From NCBI GenBank assembly GCA_960531495.1, contig OY482851.1:10194316-10258315 (forward strand): a stretch of 64,000 bases of DNA. Direction: 5' to 3'. The translations under genes and the position numbers were made by a program. The DNA comes from Zeus faber. Its lineage: Eukaryota > Chordata > Actinopteri > Zeiformes > Zeidae. The notes under the pieces are model-generated. The model was not told the origin of the DNA. It ran no database searches and worked only from the letters and a program-made list of their open reading frames with translations. This document shows positions 23,636 through 34,571 of the stretch, piece by piece; the first letter of the stretch is position 1, and each line of letters begins with the position of its first letter.

Positions 23636-23643
23636 ATCTAAAT

Positions 23644-24379
23644 AAAGAATATGGCCTAAAAGGTAAGACAAGCAGCATAGCAAAGTGCCTGCACTCACTT
23701 TGATGGGCAAACACCTTGCCCCCCACTCTTTCCTAACTTGTCTGTCTTACTCTCCTAAGCTCCCTCCATTTTCTACTCCCAGGGAATAGTCAGGTCCTCA
23801 GGGACAAGGATGATGTCAAGCCTCCGTGGAGACTGTGTGACATGTTACAGTAGGTCAACTGTCATCGCCTAATCACGGGAAAGAGACACCAGTTACATAG
23901 ATCCTGGATTTTTACTGGTGGGGTGTCCCTACCTGCTGTTCCGTATCTTGCTCTTTACCTGAGCAATAGACTTGAGCACCCGGGGTTTCATGTATATACT
24001 GTGTCTATGCATGAAATGCAACATACGTTATTTTCAGATAAGCTTGATAGGAGAAAAACAAAATACTACTACTAATAAAAATGATAATAAAAGAACAATA
24101 AATTCAAAACATGAACAAGCATGTGCCAAATAAGCAATGGGATTAATCTGAATCTACATAAAAAGTCTGCTTCTCCTTCTCTGTGCACAGTAGAATGGGC
24201 TGCAATTTATGAAGATATGAACAGTATGATTTACAGTTAACATTCGTTAAGCCCTATCCTGACAGATGCAAGTTTAGATTCTTATATGTGTTCCCCCACA
24301 GCAAAAGCCGCCATCTTGCGCATTTCAAAAATCGCCAGGAGCAGCCAAATAAGTTGAAAAAACCTTTCTTGAAAGAAAA
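23644..24379. other. Non-coding DNA, no gene seen
   Basis: No domain or RNA gene is visible. The left edge of the next element probably lies within the last 100 bases but cannot be placed. Confidence 0.45.
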
Positions 24380-24826
24380 TACGATTTTTCCAGATTCGTG
24401 TTCCTTTGTGTTTTCTTTATCTCTCAACATATTTTCAAAACCGAGTTTGATTTATAAATAGTAGAAAAATGTTAAACCGTGGAGTTAAATATTCCCGTTA
24501 GATTACATGGGGAAACACAGTTCACTTACCGAGACGCAGAACAGAACTGAACAACACAGATCGATCGTTTCCTTTAAAGCGACCCTCCAGGTGAAGATCA
24601 TTCATCCATATTCAATGTGATATGAAGTCACAACTTGAAACCGTTTTGAACGAATTCAACCTTTAAATTGTACTACCTTTACACACAAGGAGCCATAGTT
24701 GTGAAATGCCGAAGAAGAACCCTTCGCGTCACACACATACGTCACTTCCGTAAAAAGGCGGTTAAAGCGCAGCACGGGTGGGTTTCGGTCTCACTTGTCT
24801 GTGAAAAGTTTCTTCTCCATATCGTT

Positions 24827-25134
24827 ATGGATTACGTGAAGCAGGTGGCAGAAGATCTGCATCATATTTCAGACCTTAATCTGACCAGTGCGATAGATCC
24901 AAGTCAGTGTTAGCAGCGCGTAACTGGACTTCATTTTCGGCGATGATAGTCAGTTCTCCGACGGCGATGCGGAGAACGACAGCGCAGCTGAATGTGATAT
25001 TACTCTGGACTTGGAGAACATTTCAAACAGCGGATTTCAAACTTTATGTGACAATGAAACAGAATATTTTCATGAACCACCGGAGGAGACCAACGATAGG
25101 TCCGTTATTGTTACAACGGAAAAGTCGATGATGT
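24827..25134 (+). pseudogene. Decayed acidic coding-like stretch, function unknown
   Basis: A start at 24827 gives MDYVKQVAEDLHHISDLNLT followed by SAIDPSQ before a stop at 24911. In another frame from about 24939 a long open stretch reads GDDSQFSDGDAENDSAAECD, then ITLDLENISNSGFQTLCDNE and a Glu/Pro-rich segment, ending at a stop at 25132-25134. Low-complexity acidic composition, possible continuity across a frameshift near 24911-24935, and an AATAAA at 25279 make it look like a small gene or the N-terminus of a transposase. piggyBac-type transposases begin with acidic segments, but nothing here proves that. I do not recognise the protein. Confidence 0.35.
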
Positions 25135-25278
25135 GATGAAGTCCGTTGAGGTTGGTGACAGTTTTTCAGATTTCAGATTTTCTGAGACTCATAATATTGA
25201 CAGACTGATAGACTTGTCCATACTTTTAAACTCCTAAATAATTCCACTTTTATAAAACATGTATATTCTTACTGTTAA

Positions 25279-25284
25279 ATAAAA
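25279..25284 (+). promoter_or_regulatory. Possible polyadenylation signal (AATAAA)
   Basis: AATAAA lies about 145 bases after the stop of the acidic stretch and is followed by a T-rich run. It supports that stretch once having been transcribed, but single hexamers are common by chance in AT-rich DNA. Confidence 0.25.
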
Positions 25285-25610
25285 GCTTTTTTTTAAACAA
25301 AATTAGTGGTGTGTTGTTGAGCTGTTTGTGACTGGCCCATTCAGCAGTATGTTAATAAGCCATGAGGCTTTGTTTGTACGCCAACCGCATTTGCATTCTA
25401 GGAGCTGGCTGAATGAACCTGGTGTGGGTAAAACTTGAGGTGATTATCTCAGAAACACGGTTTGCCACACCCTCGTCATTAACAAGTCATAGTTTTAAAA
25501 GTATTTGCTTGATTTGCACAAGCTCTGATTCTCCACTTTCAAATAATGCAAAAAAAAACAACAACTCAAAAGCGGCCAAATGGCCCCAAAGTACGCAGTG
25601 GGTCACATAT

Positions 25611-27123
25611 GCCTTCTTTACTTTGAATGACTCACTTAGGTAGAGACAAGTTCAGAATTGTACTTATTTGACACGTCATCATGTCATCTTCTAATCTCGT
25701 TATTGTTAGAATCGACCTTCAGGATAATTGCCACAAATTCAAGGTGTTAAGCAATTGGATTGATGGTCAGAATATGGTATGAAACGCTGTGTAAAAACAC
25801 GGAGAGCTGCTTTTGCAATGCTGGAAGCCTTCTTAAAGAAGGGGATTGATTCGAGCTCCGCGTTTTCTACTTCCACAAGACAGTGGAAACGACAGCCGGA
25901 ACACAACATGGCAGAATCCTATATTACCCTCTGGGAGGTTCCGCACTCCAGATTTCTTCCAAGATGACCTTCTGCTCTATGGCCTGCTCCTGCTTAGTCC
26001 AGACGCCATTCTGTTTCAGAGCAACTGCTCTGCTCGCTCTCTCCTCCTCCAGTGAAGTTTGGACCTCCTTCGGCAGCTGCATCTGCCTTTCCCACCCTTG
26101 GCCAGTGAACAATCAGGGTCTTTCCCTGCAGGACTGCATCTCAACAGTGGCTATGCTGGCCTGTCATCCTCCCAGATGAAAGTGCAATTCTACAGCGATC
26201 TAAAAGAAGCATTTTTGAAAGAGACTGAATTGGATATATAAATTGGATATATAAACTTCTGGTATATAAACTCATCAATCACTTAAAGGCATTGTAACAG
26301 GAGGGTTGATTATAAAAGTCGAACAACTCGAATAGAAGCTTTGACATGTTGACCCAAAAATAATTCACTGCCTGACCTTCCAACATTGTATGTAAACAAA
26401 ATGCTGAGCTAAATTTAATGTCAAAGAGAAGAGTTTTCTAAATTAGAGTTTTCAAAAAACATTTTTTTTAACACTTTTTCTATCAATTACTCAGTTCACA
26501 GAAATCATTTTCGGTATTAAAAAAACTCCTAAGAAACGCTGTCGCGAGTACATTTTGTAACAATATGAAAATGTGGCTCATGCACATTGTATCCATGACA
26601 ATGGATCACAGCTCCATTTTATGCTATGATCTTATTCATACTTTTCTATGTGCTATGATTTGTTCGTTGAAAAAAGAAAACCTGACGTCAAATGAGATTT
26701 TCTGAAAAGTTGAGCAATTTTTAACTATTGAAAGCTCCGTGCTCGGGCAAAAAAGCTTCTTGTAAGAGTGCCTCCAAGGCAAGCAAAATGCGGACACTTT
26801 CCAACTTCATCTATTTATGTGCAGCCTCTCAGGAAATCATTCATACATTTGATTTAGGGTTCAATTCATATGCAGATGACACTACCTTTGCATCAAACAA
26901 AATAATCTCCAAACATTATAGAAACTACAGGCATGCCAGATTGCATTAAAAGCATGGATAATGTCAAACCTGCTTCTGAATACTGATCCCTGACCCCTTG
27001 ACTCAAAACAGTAGAGACTTAAATTCAAAAACCTAACGGTAAACTTTGACAACTGTACAATATCACAAAGCTACAGCACTGATAAACATGGTGTCAATGA
27101 AAAGTCATTTGAAAAAGACATTA
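25611..27123. other. Unassigned DNA with overlapping weak open frames
   Basis: At 25846-26241 one plus frame is nearly open (a single stop at 26053-26055), ending with SEQSGSFPAGLHLNSGYAGL and SSSQMKVQFYSDLKEAFLKE. The minus strand at 25924-26112 gives a charged, helix-like segment with a putative splice donor nearby. Either could be a decayed exon or element, but I recognise no family. A short tandem of attggatatataa lies at 26230-26256. The rest is AT-rich and featureless. Confidence 0.3.
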
Positions 27124-27375
27124 AGAACATCAGAAGAAGAAGAACAATCTTTAATCGTCACACAGCACACCACACTACAACACATGCGTGCGCACACACA
27201 CACACACACACACACACACTTTGGATGGTGGCCGGTGAAATGAGGCCTCTGCGTTTAACCCATCCTGGCTTGTCCTCCTCCGGGGGCACAGCCAGGAGCA
27301 GTGGGCAGCATTCGTGGACGCGCCCGGGGACCTGGTGATGAGTGTCCATCGCTGGTCAGCCACCTCGGGACTTGA
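27124..27375. repeat. Fish interspersed repeat with internal CA run
   Basis: The segment begins with a ctttaatcgtcacac-like motif, carries a (CA)n run (27193-27219), and continues with a GC-rich block containing ggcacagccaggagcagtgg and cgcccggggacctgg. This order (start motif, CA run, GC-rich block) is typical of a repeat common in fish genomes, probably a non-LTR 3' tail. The exact family and target duplication were not determined. Confidence 0.5.
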
Positions 27376-27540
27376 CTAGCGGAAAATATTGTAGCACTGG
27401 CAAACTGCAGTTCATGAAAAATGCTGCAGCGAGAATACTAACCAGTCCAGAAAACCTGGCCACATTACCCTTCTCCTGATCTCCCTACATTGACAAACAA
27501 AGTCAGGGCTGATTGATTTCAAGGTAATCCTATTTACATA

Positions 27541-29052
27541 CAAGACTCACAAAAAGTTAGGGATATTTGGCTTTTGGGTGATATTTATGGAAAATGTTAA
27601 AAGTTCACGCTACAGTGATATTATATCATGGAAGTAGGGCATTTAAGTAGAAGCATGCAATGGTGATTTCCTCATCTCAAACAATTGACTGAAACAAAAG
27701 CCAACAACAGTGGTGGGTTGACCACAACAAAAAATGTCAATGTTTCAATAACTTGTCATGTGGCCTTGAGCATCAATTACAGCTTGACAACGACGTCTCA
27801 TGCTGTTCACAAGTCGACTTATTGTCTGCTGAGGCCTGGCACCCCACTCTTCTTGAAGGGCGGCCCTCAGGTCATTGGGGTTCTGGGGTACAGAGTGACA
27901 AGCCTCTACACGGCGACTCAGCTGATCCCATAGGTTTTCTATGGGATCCAGGTCTGGAGAAAGTACCGGCCACTCCATTTGAGGTACCCCAGTCTCCAGC
28001 AGCCGTTCCCTAATGATGAGACCTCCATGAGCTGGAGCATTGTCGTCCGTGAAGATTAAATGAGGCCTGTGTTGTTCATGCAGGGGCACAATGACTGGAT
28101 TAATGATGTTATTCAGGTAGTATGGGCTTGTCACTGTACCATTCACAAAGTGTGGGGCAGTTCTGTATTGACTAGACACACCTGCCCACACTGTAACACC
28201 ACCACCACCAGAGGCTTGTCTGGTGACAACAGTGGCTGATGCATAGCGCCCTCCTTGACGTCTCCAACATCGTTGGCGGCCATCATTTCTGCTCAACGTG
28301 AATCGACTTTCATCAGAGAACAGCACTGAGGCCCATCGGTCCCTCGTCCAGCCTAAATGCTCCCTGGCCCGCGCAAGACGATGATGCCTGTGCCTGGTGG
28401 TGTGGTCAGGTACCCTTGCAGGTCGTCTAGCACGCAGACCACGCTGATGTAAACGGTTTCAAATGGTCTGACGTGACACTTGGGTGCCTCTCACCTCCCT
28501 TAAATGTGCCTGGAGTTGAGTGGCATTCATCATCCGGTTCCGCAGGGCACTGTTCACAATGAAGCGGTCATCAGTGTGGGATGTGGCCAAAGGACGTCCA
28601 CTTCTATGCCTTTCTGTGACTCTTCCAGTCTCTGTATCTCTGTTGCAAGCTGCTGATGACACTCTAAGCTCAGTGGCCAATTCCTTCTGACAACATCCTG
28701 TTTGAAGCCTCACAATGGTGAGGTACTGTTGATCAATTGTTAGATGTCGTCCTGGTCTCATGATGTCAAAATGTGAACAGCATGATGAAGAGGACAGTCT
28801 AAATACCAATTCTAATTGAACAAGGAAATGGATTGGTCGATTCATGGATCAAACACCTGTTGTGAATTTTGCCGTTCAGCTCCTTGTTAGAGAACAGAAA
28901 GTTGGGCAAAAAGTACTGAAACAGTTGGACATGTGCATTCAAAAGTTTAGAGAAGGTCAAATTAAGTTCACCTGTAAAGGTTATAGTGTATTTTAGGTTC
29001 ATCCTGAAATTTCACCCAAAAGCCGAATATCCCTAACTTTTTGTGAGTAGTG
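27541..29052 (-). mobile_element. Complete Tc1-like DNA transposon (DD34E), 1512 bp
   Basis: The element is bordered by TA (27539-27540 and 29053-29054). The left end reads caagactcacaaaaagttag. The reverse complement of the right end reads cactactcacaaaaagttag. The match continues through ggatatt and cttttgggtga for about 45 bp. A transposase of normal length lies on the minus strand (28761-27745). It is a different Tc1 lineage from the element at 15.6 kb, since the ends and protein differ greatly. Confidence 0.95.
27745..28761 (-). pseudogene. Tc1-family transposase with one premature stop
   Basis: The likely start at 28761 gives MRPGRHLTIDQQYLTIVRLQ, a helix-turn-helix DNA-binding region, with an SGRPLATS hinge similar to the GRPR motif. 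The DDE domain shows LFSDESRF, then [10 protein letters not shown], then DPIENLW 34 residues after the second catalytic Asp (DD34E). The C-terminus is AQGHMTSY. Only one lesion is visible: a TGA at 28459-28461, where the reading frame on both sides is continuous. It is most simply explained by a CGA-to-TGA change. Without it the length is about 338 residues, normal for Tc1. An open frame runs upstream of the chosen start, but ATG at 28761 fits the family. Confidence 0.93.
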
Positions 29053-29517
29053 TATATAACATACTACATTGACTTGCACCGTCCTACCTGTCAGACTGTA
29101 TTACTCCCCACACAACATCAATTCCACACAGACATTCAATGTATTTACGATATACGTGTGCTCCTCTACATGTATATGTAGTTTAGTGGCAAGTGACAGT
29201 GAAATATAGATCTATGGGATCTAACGAGGAAAGACGACACGTGCATTTGCCTCGTCCTTCTGCGTTCCGAGAATGACTGTTGTATTTTTCAATTATCACA
29301 CCGAGACAGTTCCGTTCAGCTGTTTCCTAATAAAAGATAAATGTCTTTTTCGGCGTCTGTGGAATGCTGATGCACTGATTTGTACATCATAAGAAAAAGA
29401 CCCTTGCTAGATATCTGTGACCCTTCAATTTCAATTTTAGAAGCATATTAATGCTGACAATAATTTGTCACTGGCACAGTATACGGTACACATATATTCA
29501 CTACTCGCAACTAACCC
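29053..29517. other. Non-coding DNA, no gene seen
   Basis: AT-rich sequence between the Tc1 element and the SINE, with no recognisable feature. Confidence 0.5.
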
Positions 29518-29533
29518 ATAATCGCTAGTTGGG

Positions 29534-29697
29534 GGGCGTTTTGGTGGCTCAACCCGATAAGCGTGCAATATGCAAAACGCCTTCAGCGACCCGGGTTACA
29601 ATCCAGCCTGCCGTCATTTGCTGCCTGTCTCTCCCTCTCCCTACCCCCCATTTCCCCTGTCTCTCTCTACAATAAAAAAAAAAAACTGCCAAAAAAT
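29534..29697 (+). mobile_element. tRNA-derived SINE, 164 bp
   Basis: An A-box-like motif (tggctcaacccg, 29545-29556) and a B-box-like motif (ggttacaatcc, 29594-29604) stand at the spacing of a pol III promoter. A pyrimidine-rich body, an A run and a short aaactgcc-type tail follow. The flanks ataatcgctagttggg (29518-29533) and ataatcgctagatggg (29698-29713) are a 16-bp target duplication with one mismatch, proof of LINE-assisted insertion. A related SINE lies at 60029-60230. Confidence 0.88.
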
Positions 29698-29713
29698 ATA
29701 ATCGCTAGATGGG

Positions 29714-30504
29714 AGAAGCACTCAATGGCCGTGTCTGATTGTTGCAAGAGGCAGAAAGATTTGGCCTGCAATAAAATGTCATCTGGAGGGTAATGAAAAC
29801 GCTGATTACGATGAGCATATAATAACTTCTATTTAACTTCCACTGACCAAGCACCACTGACCAGATAATGGGGGGGGACGCAAAAAGGAACAAATTCAGA
29901 CCAAGCCCACAGAAGTTAATGATATAGATTGATATTATTTCTCTGTGATGCACCTACCGCTACCTAATGCGTTCAGCCTCTAAACGGTACACGTTATCTC
30001 ATTGATTTGTTTCACAATTCAATACTGCTATGGTTTTGACTGAAGTTAAAAAGCTATTGAGCACTGAAATATTTTGTGGAATTGGATGTTTGAACTGAAC
30101 ATAAAAAAATTCATTGACTTTTTAAAATGCCATTTAGACCATTTTCGAAATCTAAACGTTTCCGACCAAAGCCTGGTTTCAACCAGTCTGACAATGGGGA
30201 CGGCTTATTGAGCCAGAAACCGTATCTAGATGTGTATCTATTCAGAAAAGGGCATCTGTATCAGAGGAGCACAAGCATTTTTTCTATTGGCAAGCCTGTC
30301 AGTCAAAATGACTTATAATCATAAAAATATTCTGAAAATCATAAAAATAAACAGAGGAATATACCAATAAAATGTGAGTGAAGAAAAAAAAAAGAACCAC
30401 AATGAAACCACAAGGATTGCATAATGGACACAGAGATCACTATAGACTATCATAACAGGAACCACATTATTGCTATGATATGGATGTGTGAGGTATAATA
30501 TTAT
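29714..30504. other. Non-coding DNA, no gene seen
   Basis: No feature until about 30480, where gttaagtt- and ggtataag-like words begin to lead into the array. An open frame at 30127-30318 has no domain. Confidence 0.45.
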
Positions 30505-32330
30505 AAGGTTACGTTAAGTTGAGGTATGTGAGGGTTAAGTTTAGGTATAAGGTTAGCAGCAGCAACGACAACACCAGTTAAGGTATAAGTTTATCGGCAC
30601 CAACAACAGCACCAGCAGCAGCAACGACAACACCAGCCGTGTCAATACCAGCAGCAGACAACAGCAGCAACAAAAACTGCAACAGCAGCAGTAACAGTAG
30701 CAGCAACAGCGCACAAGCGAAGACGTCACTCGGACTGGAAGTGGTAGCTCTCACCGGAACCAGAAATCTCCTAATCTGTATTGAGTCAACAGTGTGTACC
30801 ATCTCATCTCAACGAAGTAAAGCACAGCAAAGACGTCACCGGAACCGGAAGTGGTAGCCCTTACCGTCAACGGAAATTTCAACTGTGTGCACCATCTCAT
30901 CTTATTCCAGTCACGGTCCTTTAATTAGCGTCCCTAAGTTACGGGTCAAGTTTTAAATCAGACCTTGGGAGGGAGATCCTTTTGACTCTCTCTCTCCGAA
31001 AACACATCTTTCTTATGATCCTCTAACTGTAATATCACAACAGAAACAACCACAGCAACAGAAATAGCAGCAGCAGCCACAGCAGCAACATCAACACCAG
31101 CAGCAAAAAACCAAAGCAAGAGCAACAACAGCAACGCACAAGCAAAGACCTAACCAGAACCAGAAAAGTCACTCAGGTTAGAGATGTTAGAGATGTTGAG
31201 TTGAGGTCCAAAGTTAGAGATATTTAAATTAGGGTATAAGGTTAGAGATAGTTACGTTTAGGTATACATTTAGGGATTGTTATGTTTAGGTATAATGTTC
31301 AAGATGATTAGGTTAAGGAATAACGTCAGAGATGGTTACGTTTAGGTATAAGGTTAGCAGCAGCAACGACAACATCAGTTAAGGTATAAGGTTAGCAGCA
31401 CCAACAACAACAGCAATAACAACACTAGCAGCTACTATACCAGCAGCAACAATAGCAGCAGCAAAAACAGCAGCAACAGCAGCAGCAACAGCGCACAAGC
31501 AAAGACGTCACCGGAACCGGAAGTGGTAGCTGTCACTGGAACCAGAAATCTCATCTGTATTGAGTCAACAGTTCTCAGGGAATCAACGCACAGCAAGACA
31601 TTACCGGTACCGGAAGTGGCAGCCCTCACCAGACAATGAGATTTCAACTGTGTGCACCATCTCATCTTAATCCAGTCACGGTGGATGGTAAAGTTTAGGT
31701 ATAAGGTTAGCAGCAGCAACGACAACACCAGCAGCGACAATACCAGCAGAAACAATAGTAGCAACAGAAAACAGCAGAAACAATAGTAGCAGCAACAGCG
31801 CACAAGCGAAGACGTCACCGGAACCGGAAGTTGTAGCTCTCACCGGAACCAGAAATCTCCTCATCTGTATTGAGTCAACAGTGTGTACCATCTCATCTCA
31901 ACGAAGTAACGCACAGCAAAGACGTCACCGGAACCCGAAGTGGTAGCCCTCACCGGAAACGGAAATTTCCACTGTTTTTCATTCTGACCTCGGGAGGGAC
32001 TATCTCTCCGAAAACACACTCTTCTTCTGATCCTCTCACTGTAATATCACAACAGAAATAGCAGCAGCAGTCACAAAACAACAACAGCAGCAGCAACATC
32101 AACTCCAGCAGCAGCAACAAGAAAAAACAACAGCAAAAAAGACAACAGCAACGCACACGCAAAGACGTCACCGGAACCGGAAGTGGTAGCTCTCGCCGGA
32201 CCCGGAAAAGTCACTCCGGTTAGAGATGGTGAAGTTGAGGTATAAGGGTAGAGATGTTTAAGTTAGGGTATAGGGTTAGAGATGCTTAAGTTTAGCCATA
32301 AGGTAAGCAAGGGTTAAGTTTAGGTATAGT
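30505..32330. repeat. Complex array: CAG/CAA blocks plus CRE/ETS-like cores, about three units
   Basis: Three long units share the same order: a (ggttagag / ggtataagg)-rich lead, a CAG/CAA-rich block, and then a core with gacgtcaccggaacc followed by ggaagtggtagc. About 110 bp later comes a second core, then an atttcaactgtgtgcaccat-like block. GACGTCA occurs at 30722, 30832, 31504, 31811, 31921 and 32164. ACCGGAAGTG (or a one-base variant) starts exactly 12 bp later each time; a further ETS-like site lies at 31609. The CAG/CAA blocks give short poly-Gln or Leu frames with no real gene support. I infer a local tandem array or nested satellite. Confidence 0.8.
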
Positions 32331-32551
32331 CATAGACTGTAGCGAACAGCAAGGTTTTTAACCTGCTTTTAAAAGTATTCAGTGTGGGGGCCTTTCTCAG
32401 GTCCCTCGGTAGGGTGTTCCATTTACTTGGGGCATAGATACATAGGGCAGCTTCTCCTGCTTTAGAGTTCGAGGGAGGGAGTACGAGGGAGAGTTAAAGG
32501 ACCACTGCCTGTGGACCTGAGAGTTCTTGCTGGTTTGTGTATAATTTGCAT

Positions 32552-33119
32552 TTATTTTATATACTGAGGTGCAAGAGCATTTATAGCTTTATATACAAGT
32601 AGCAGAATCTTAAAATCAATTCTAGTTTTGACGGGGAGCCAATGTAGAGATCTAAGAACAGGTGTGATATGTTCAAACTTTTTTGTCCCAGTGAGAACGC
32701 GTGCAGCCGCATTTTGGATGAACTGTAGCCGCTGCACAGCTGATTTCGGGAGGCCGGTGAATAGGCCATTACATTAGTCCAATCGAAGCGTTATGAATGC
32801 ATGGATTAATTTTTTGGAGTCTTCTTTTGACAGGAAGCCTCTTAATTTTGTTTGATTTTGTGATTTGATTTATATGGCTCTTAAAATTTAGATCGCCATC
32901 TATGATTACACACAGATTTTTGGCTTCATTCCTGCTCTCCAGGGACAGGGAACTAGGGACAGTTCCAGGGACAGTTTTGTGTTTCTTTACAATATGTGCA
33001 AGTGGAAGCATATTAAAGGTATATATATATATTAAAGAGGTTAAACAATAATGGTCCCAGAATTGAACCTTGGGGCACTCCACAAACAGTATACACTTTG
33101 TTTGACACAAAATCTCCAT
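32552..33119 (-). pseudogene. L2 LINE C-terminal region
   Basis: Two overlapping frames hold the end of the polyprotein. One gives a MLPLAHIVKKHK block (just after the reverse transcriptase), which jumps directly to SLSLESRNEAKNLCVIIDGD and LNFKSHINQITK. The other gives LQFIQNAAARVLTGTKKF, HITPVLRSLHWLPVK and FKILLLVYKAINALAPQYIK. In L2 proteins the YADDTQ catalytic motif and about 80 residues lie between KKHK and the SLSL block. They are missing here, so the catalytic Asp pair of motif C is deleted. Confidence 0.8.
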
Positions 33120-34139
33120 GGACCCGAAGAACAGCCTGTAGGTGGGTTTTGAACCAATTTAGAACGGGGCCAGATAGGCCGACCCATTTTTGTAATCTCA
33201 CTAATAAAATATGATGGTCAACAGTGTCGAAGGCAGCACTGAGATCCAGGAGCAGAAGAATATCGTCTTTTTGCATCTGTTCATGCGTAGATCGTTCAGA
33301 ACTTTAATAAGTGCTGTTTCTGTGCTATGGTGAGGTTGAAAGCCAGATTGATAGGTGTCTAAAAGGCTGTTTGAGGTTAGATAGTTGTTAAGCTGAAGGT
33401 GAACTGTTTTTTCAAGTATTTCGCTGGGGAATGGCAGGTTGGAAATGGGCCTGTAGTTGGCAATAACTGTTGCATCGAGATTGCTCTTCTTCAGGAGTGG
33501 TTTAATGACAGCTGTTTTAAATGCTGCAGGAAATATACCTGATTGAAGAGAGCCATTTAAAATTTCTAATACCTCATGTGCTAGGCAGTTAAAAACTGTT
33601 TTAAAAAATGTGCTAGGGAGGGGGTCCAGGCAGCAGGTGGAGGATATGAGCTGGCCAACAATATTGTCCAGTCTTTTTATGTCTAAGGGGACGAAATGAG
33701 ACATGGCAGCAGTCATATTACTGGGGAACTTAAGGGTAGGTTTATTTCTGGATGTTGAGGCACTAATATTCTGTCTGATATCTATAATTTTGTTACTGAA
33801 GAATGGAGTGAACTCCTCACATTTTTCAGTGGAGAGCATCTCTGACGGGGTTGTAGATGGTGGATTAATAAGTCGATCAACAGTGAAGAATAGCACTTTA
33901 CTATTGTTGAGGTTTTCATTAATGATTTTAGAGAGGAAAGACTGTCTGGCCTGTTCAATTTCTATATTGTATCGATTGAGTCTATCCTTGTAAATTTCAT
34001 GATGAACCTGAAGATTTGTCTTTCTCCATTTTTGTTCTGCCTGGTGATAGTCTCTATTAAGCTGCCTAATAACTGGTCCATTTCTCCAGGGGGCTTTTTG
34101 TTTTTCTGTTTTTAGTTTTAACAGGTGCAATCTTATCAA
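33013..34139 (-). pseudogene. L2 LINE reverse transcriptase region
   Basis: The upstream frame (34139-33201, 312 residues) includes KTAVIKPLLKKSNLDATVIA, NYRPISNLPFPSEILEKTV and YQSGFQPHHSTETALIKVL. Near 33276 the frame changes, and 33276-33013 continues with LLLLDLSAAFDTVDHHILLV (motif A Asp kept), KWVGLSGPVLNWFKTHLQ and VCGVPQGSILGPLLFNLF (motif B). The match to fish L2 proteins is strong. Apart from the frameshift near 33276, the deletion of motif C downstream is the main defect. Confidence 0.88.
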
Positions 34140-34571
34140 TGATATTTTGTATTTTGGAGTTGAAGTTGTTCACAGGATCCTCAGTTGATGATGCCTTGAA
34201 CAGTGGTAACTAATTTACAATTCTCTTAAAGGTTTCAATGGTATTACTGTTAATGATACATTTTTTAATTGTACCCCTCTGTTGTACAGGAAGAGCAGAC
34301 ACGTCAAAGAAAATGCAACAGAGATCTGAAATAGCAACATCCATGACACAGGGTAGTGATATTTGGTCCTTTTGATATGACTAAGTCCAAAGTATGCCCC
34401 TAATTGTGGGTGGGTCCAGAAACGTGCTGAGTGAGGTCAAATGCCTCCAATAGGCTAATGAAGTGTTGAGCATGTGGGTCTGTTTGATTGTCAACATGAA
34501 TATTAAAATCACCTGAGTTAATTACACAATCATAATCAGTGGAGACCTTGGACAGTAGCTCAGAGAATTCA

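Larger units (their letters stand above)
24380..25610 (+). mobile_element. Unidentified repeat element, longer copy
   Basis: Both outer parts align with 49680-50328. The left blocks share a tctcaacatattttcaaaa-like segment and, near 24815, a ttctccat...ttatggattac segment. The right blocks share ataagtcata or acaagtcata, gctctgattct and a terminal gcgctgggtcac or gcagtgggtcac. The middle (about 24840-25425) is present only here and holds a coding-like stretch (24827-25134) and an AATAAA signal. Terminal inverted repeats could not be fixed. I infer a DNA transposon family with a longer and an internally deleted member. Confidence 0.55.

Noticed and set aside
25846..26241. Possible exon ending LNSGYAGLSSSQMKVQFYSD, and an opposite-strand helix-like frame
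   Set aside because: No family recognised, a stop interrupts the plus frame, and splice signals are weak; kept only as unassigned DNA.
27124..27375. Considered a tRNA or other small RNA gene because of GC-rich block and flanking structure
   Set aside because: No cloverleaf and no pol III boxes; it fits a retroelement tail with an internal CA run.
30578..32171. Poly-Leu/Gln-rich frames over the array
   Set aside because: CAG/CAA blocks in a tandem array produce them; no start context or domain supports protein coding.
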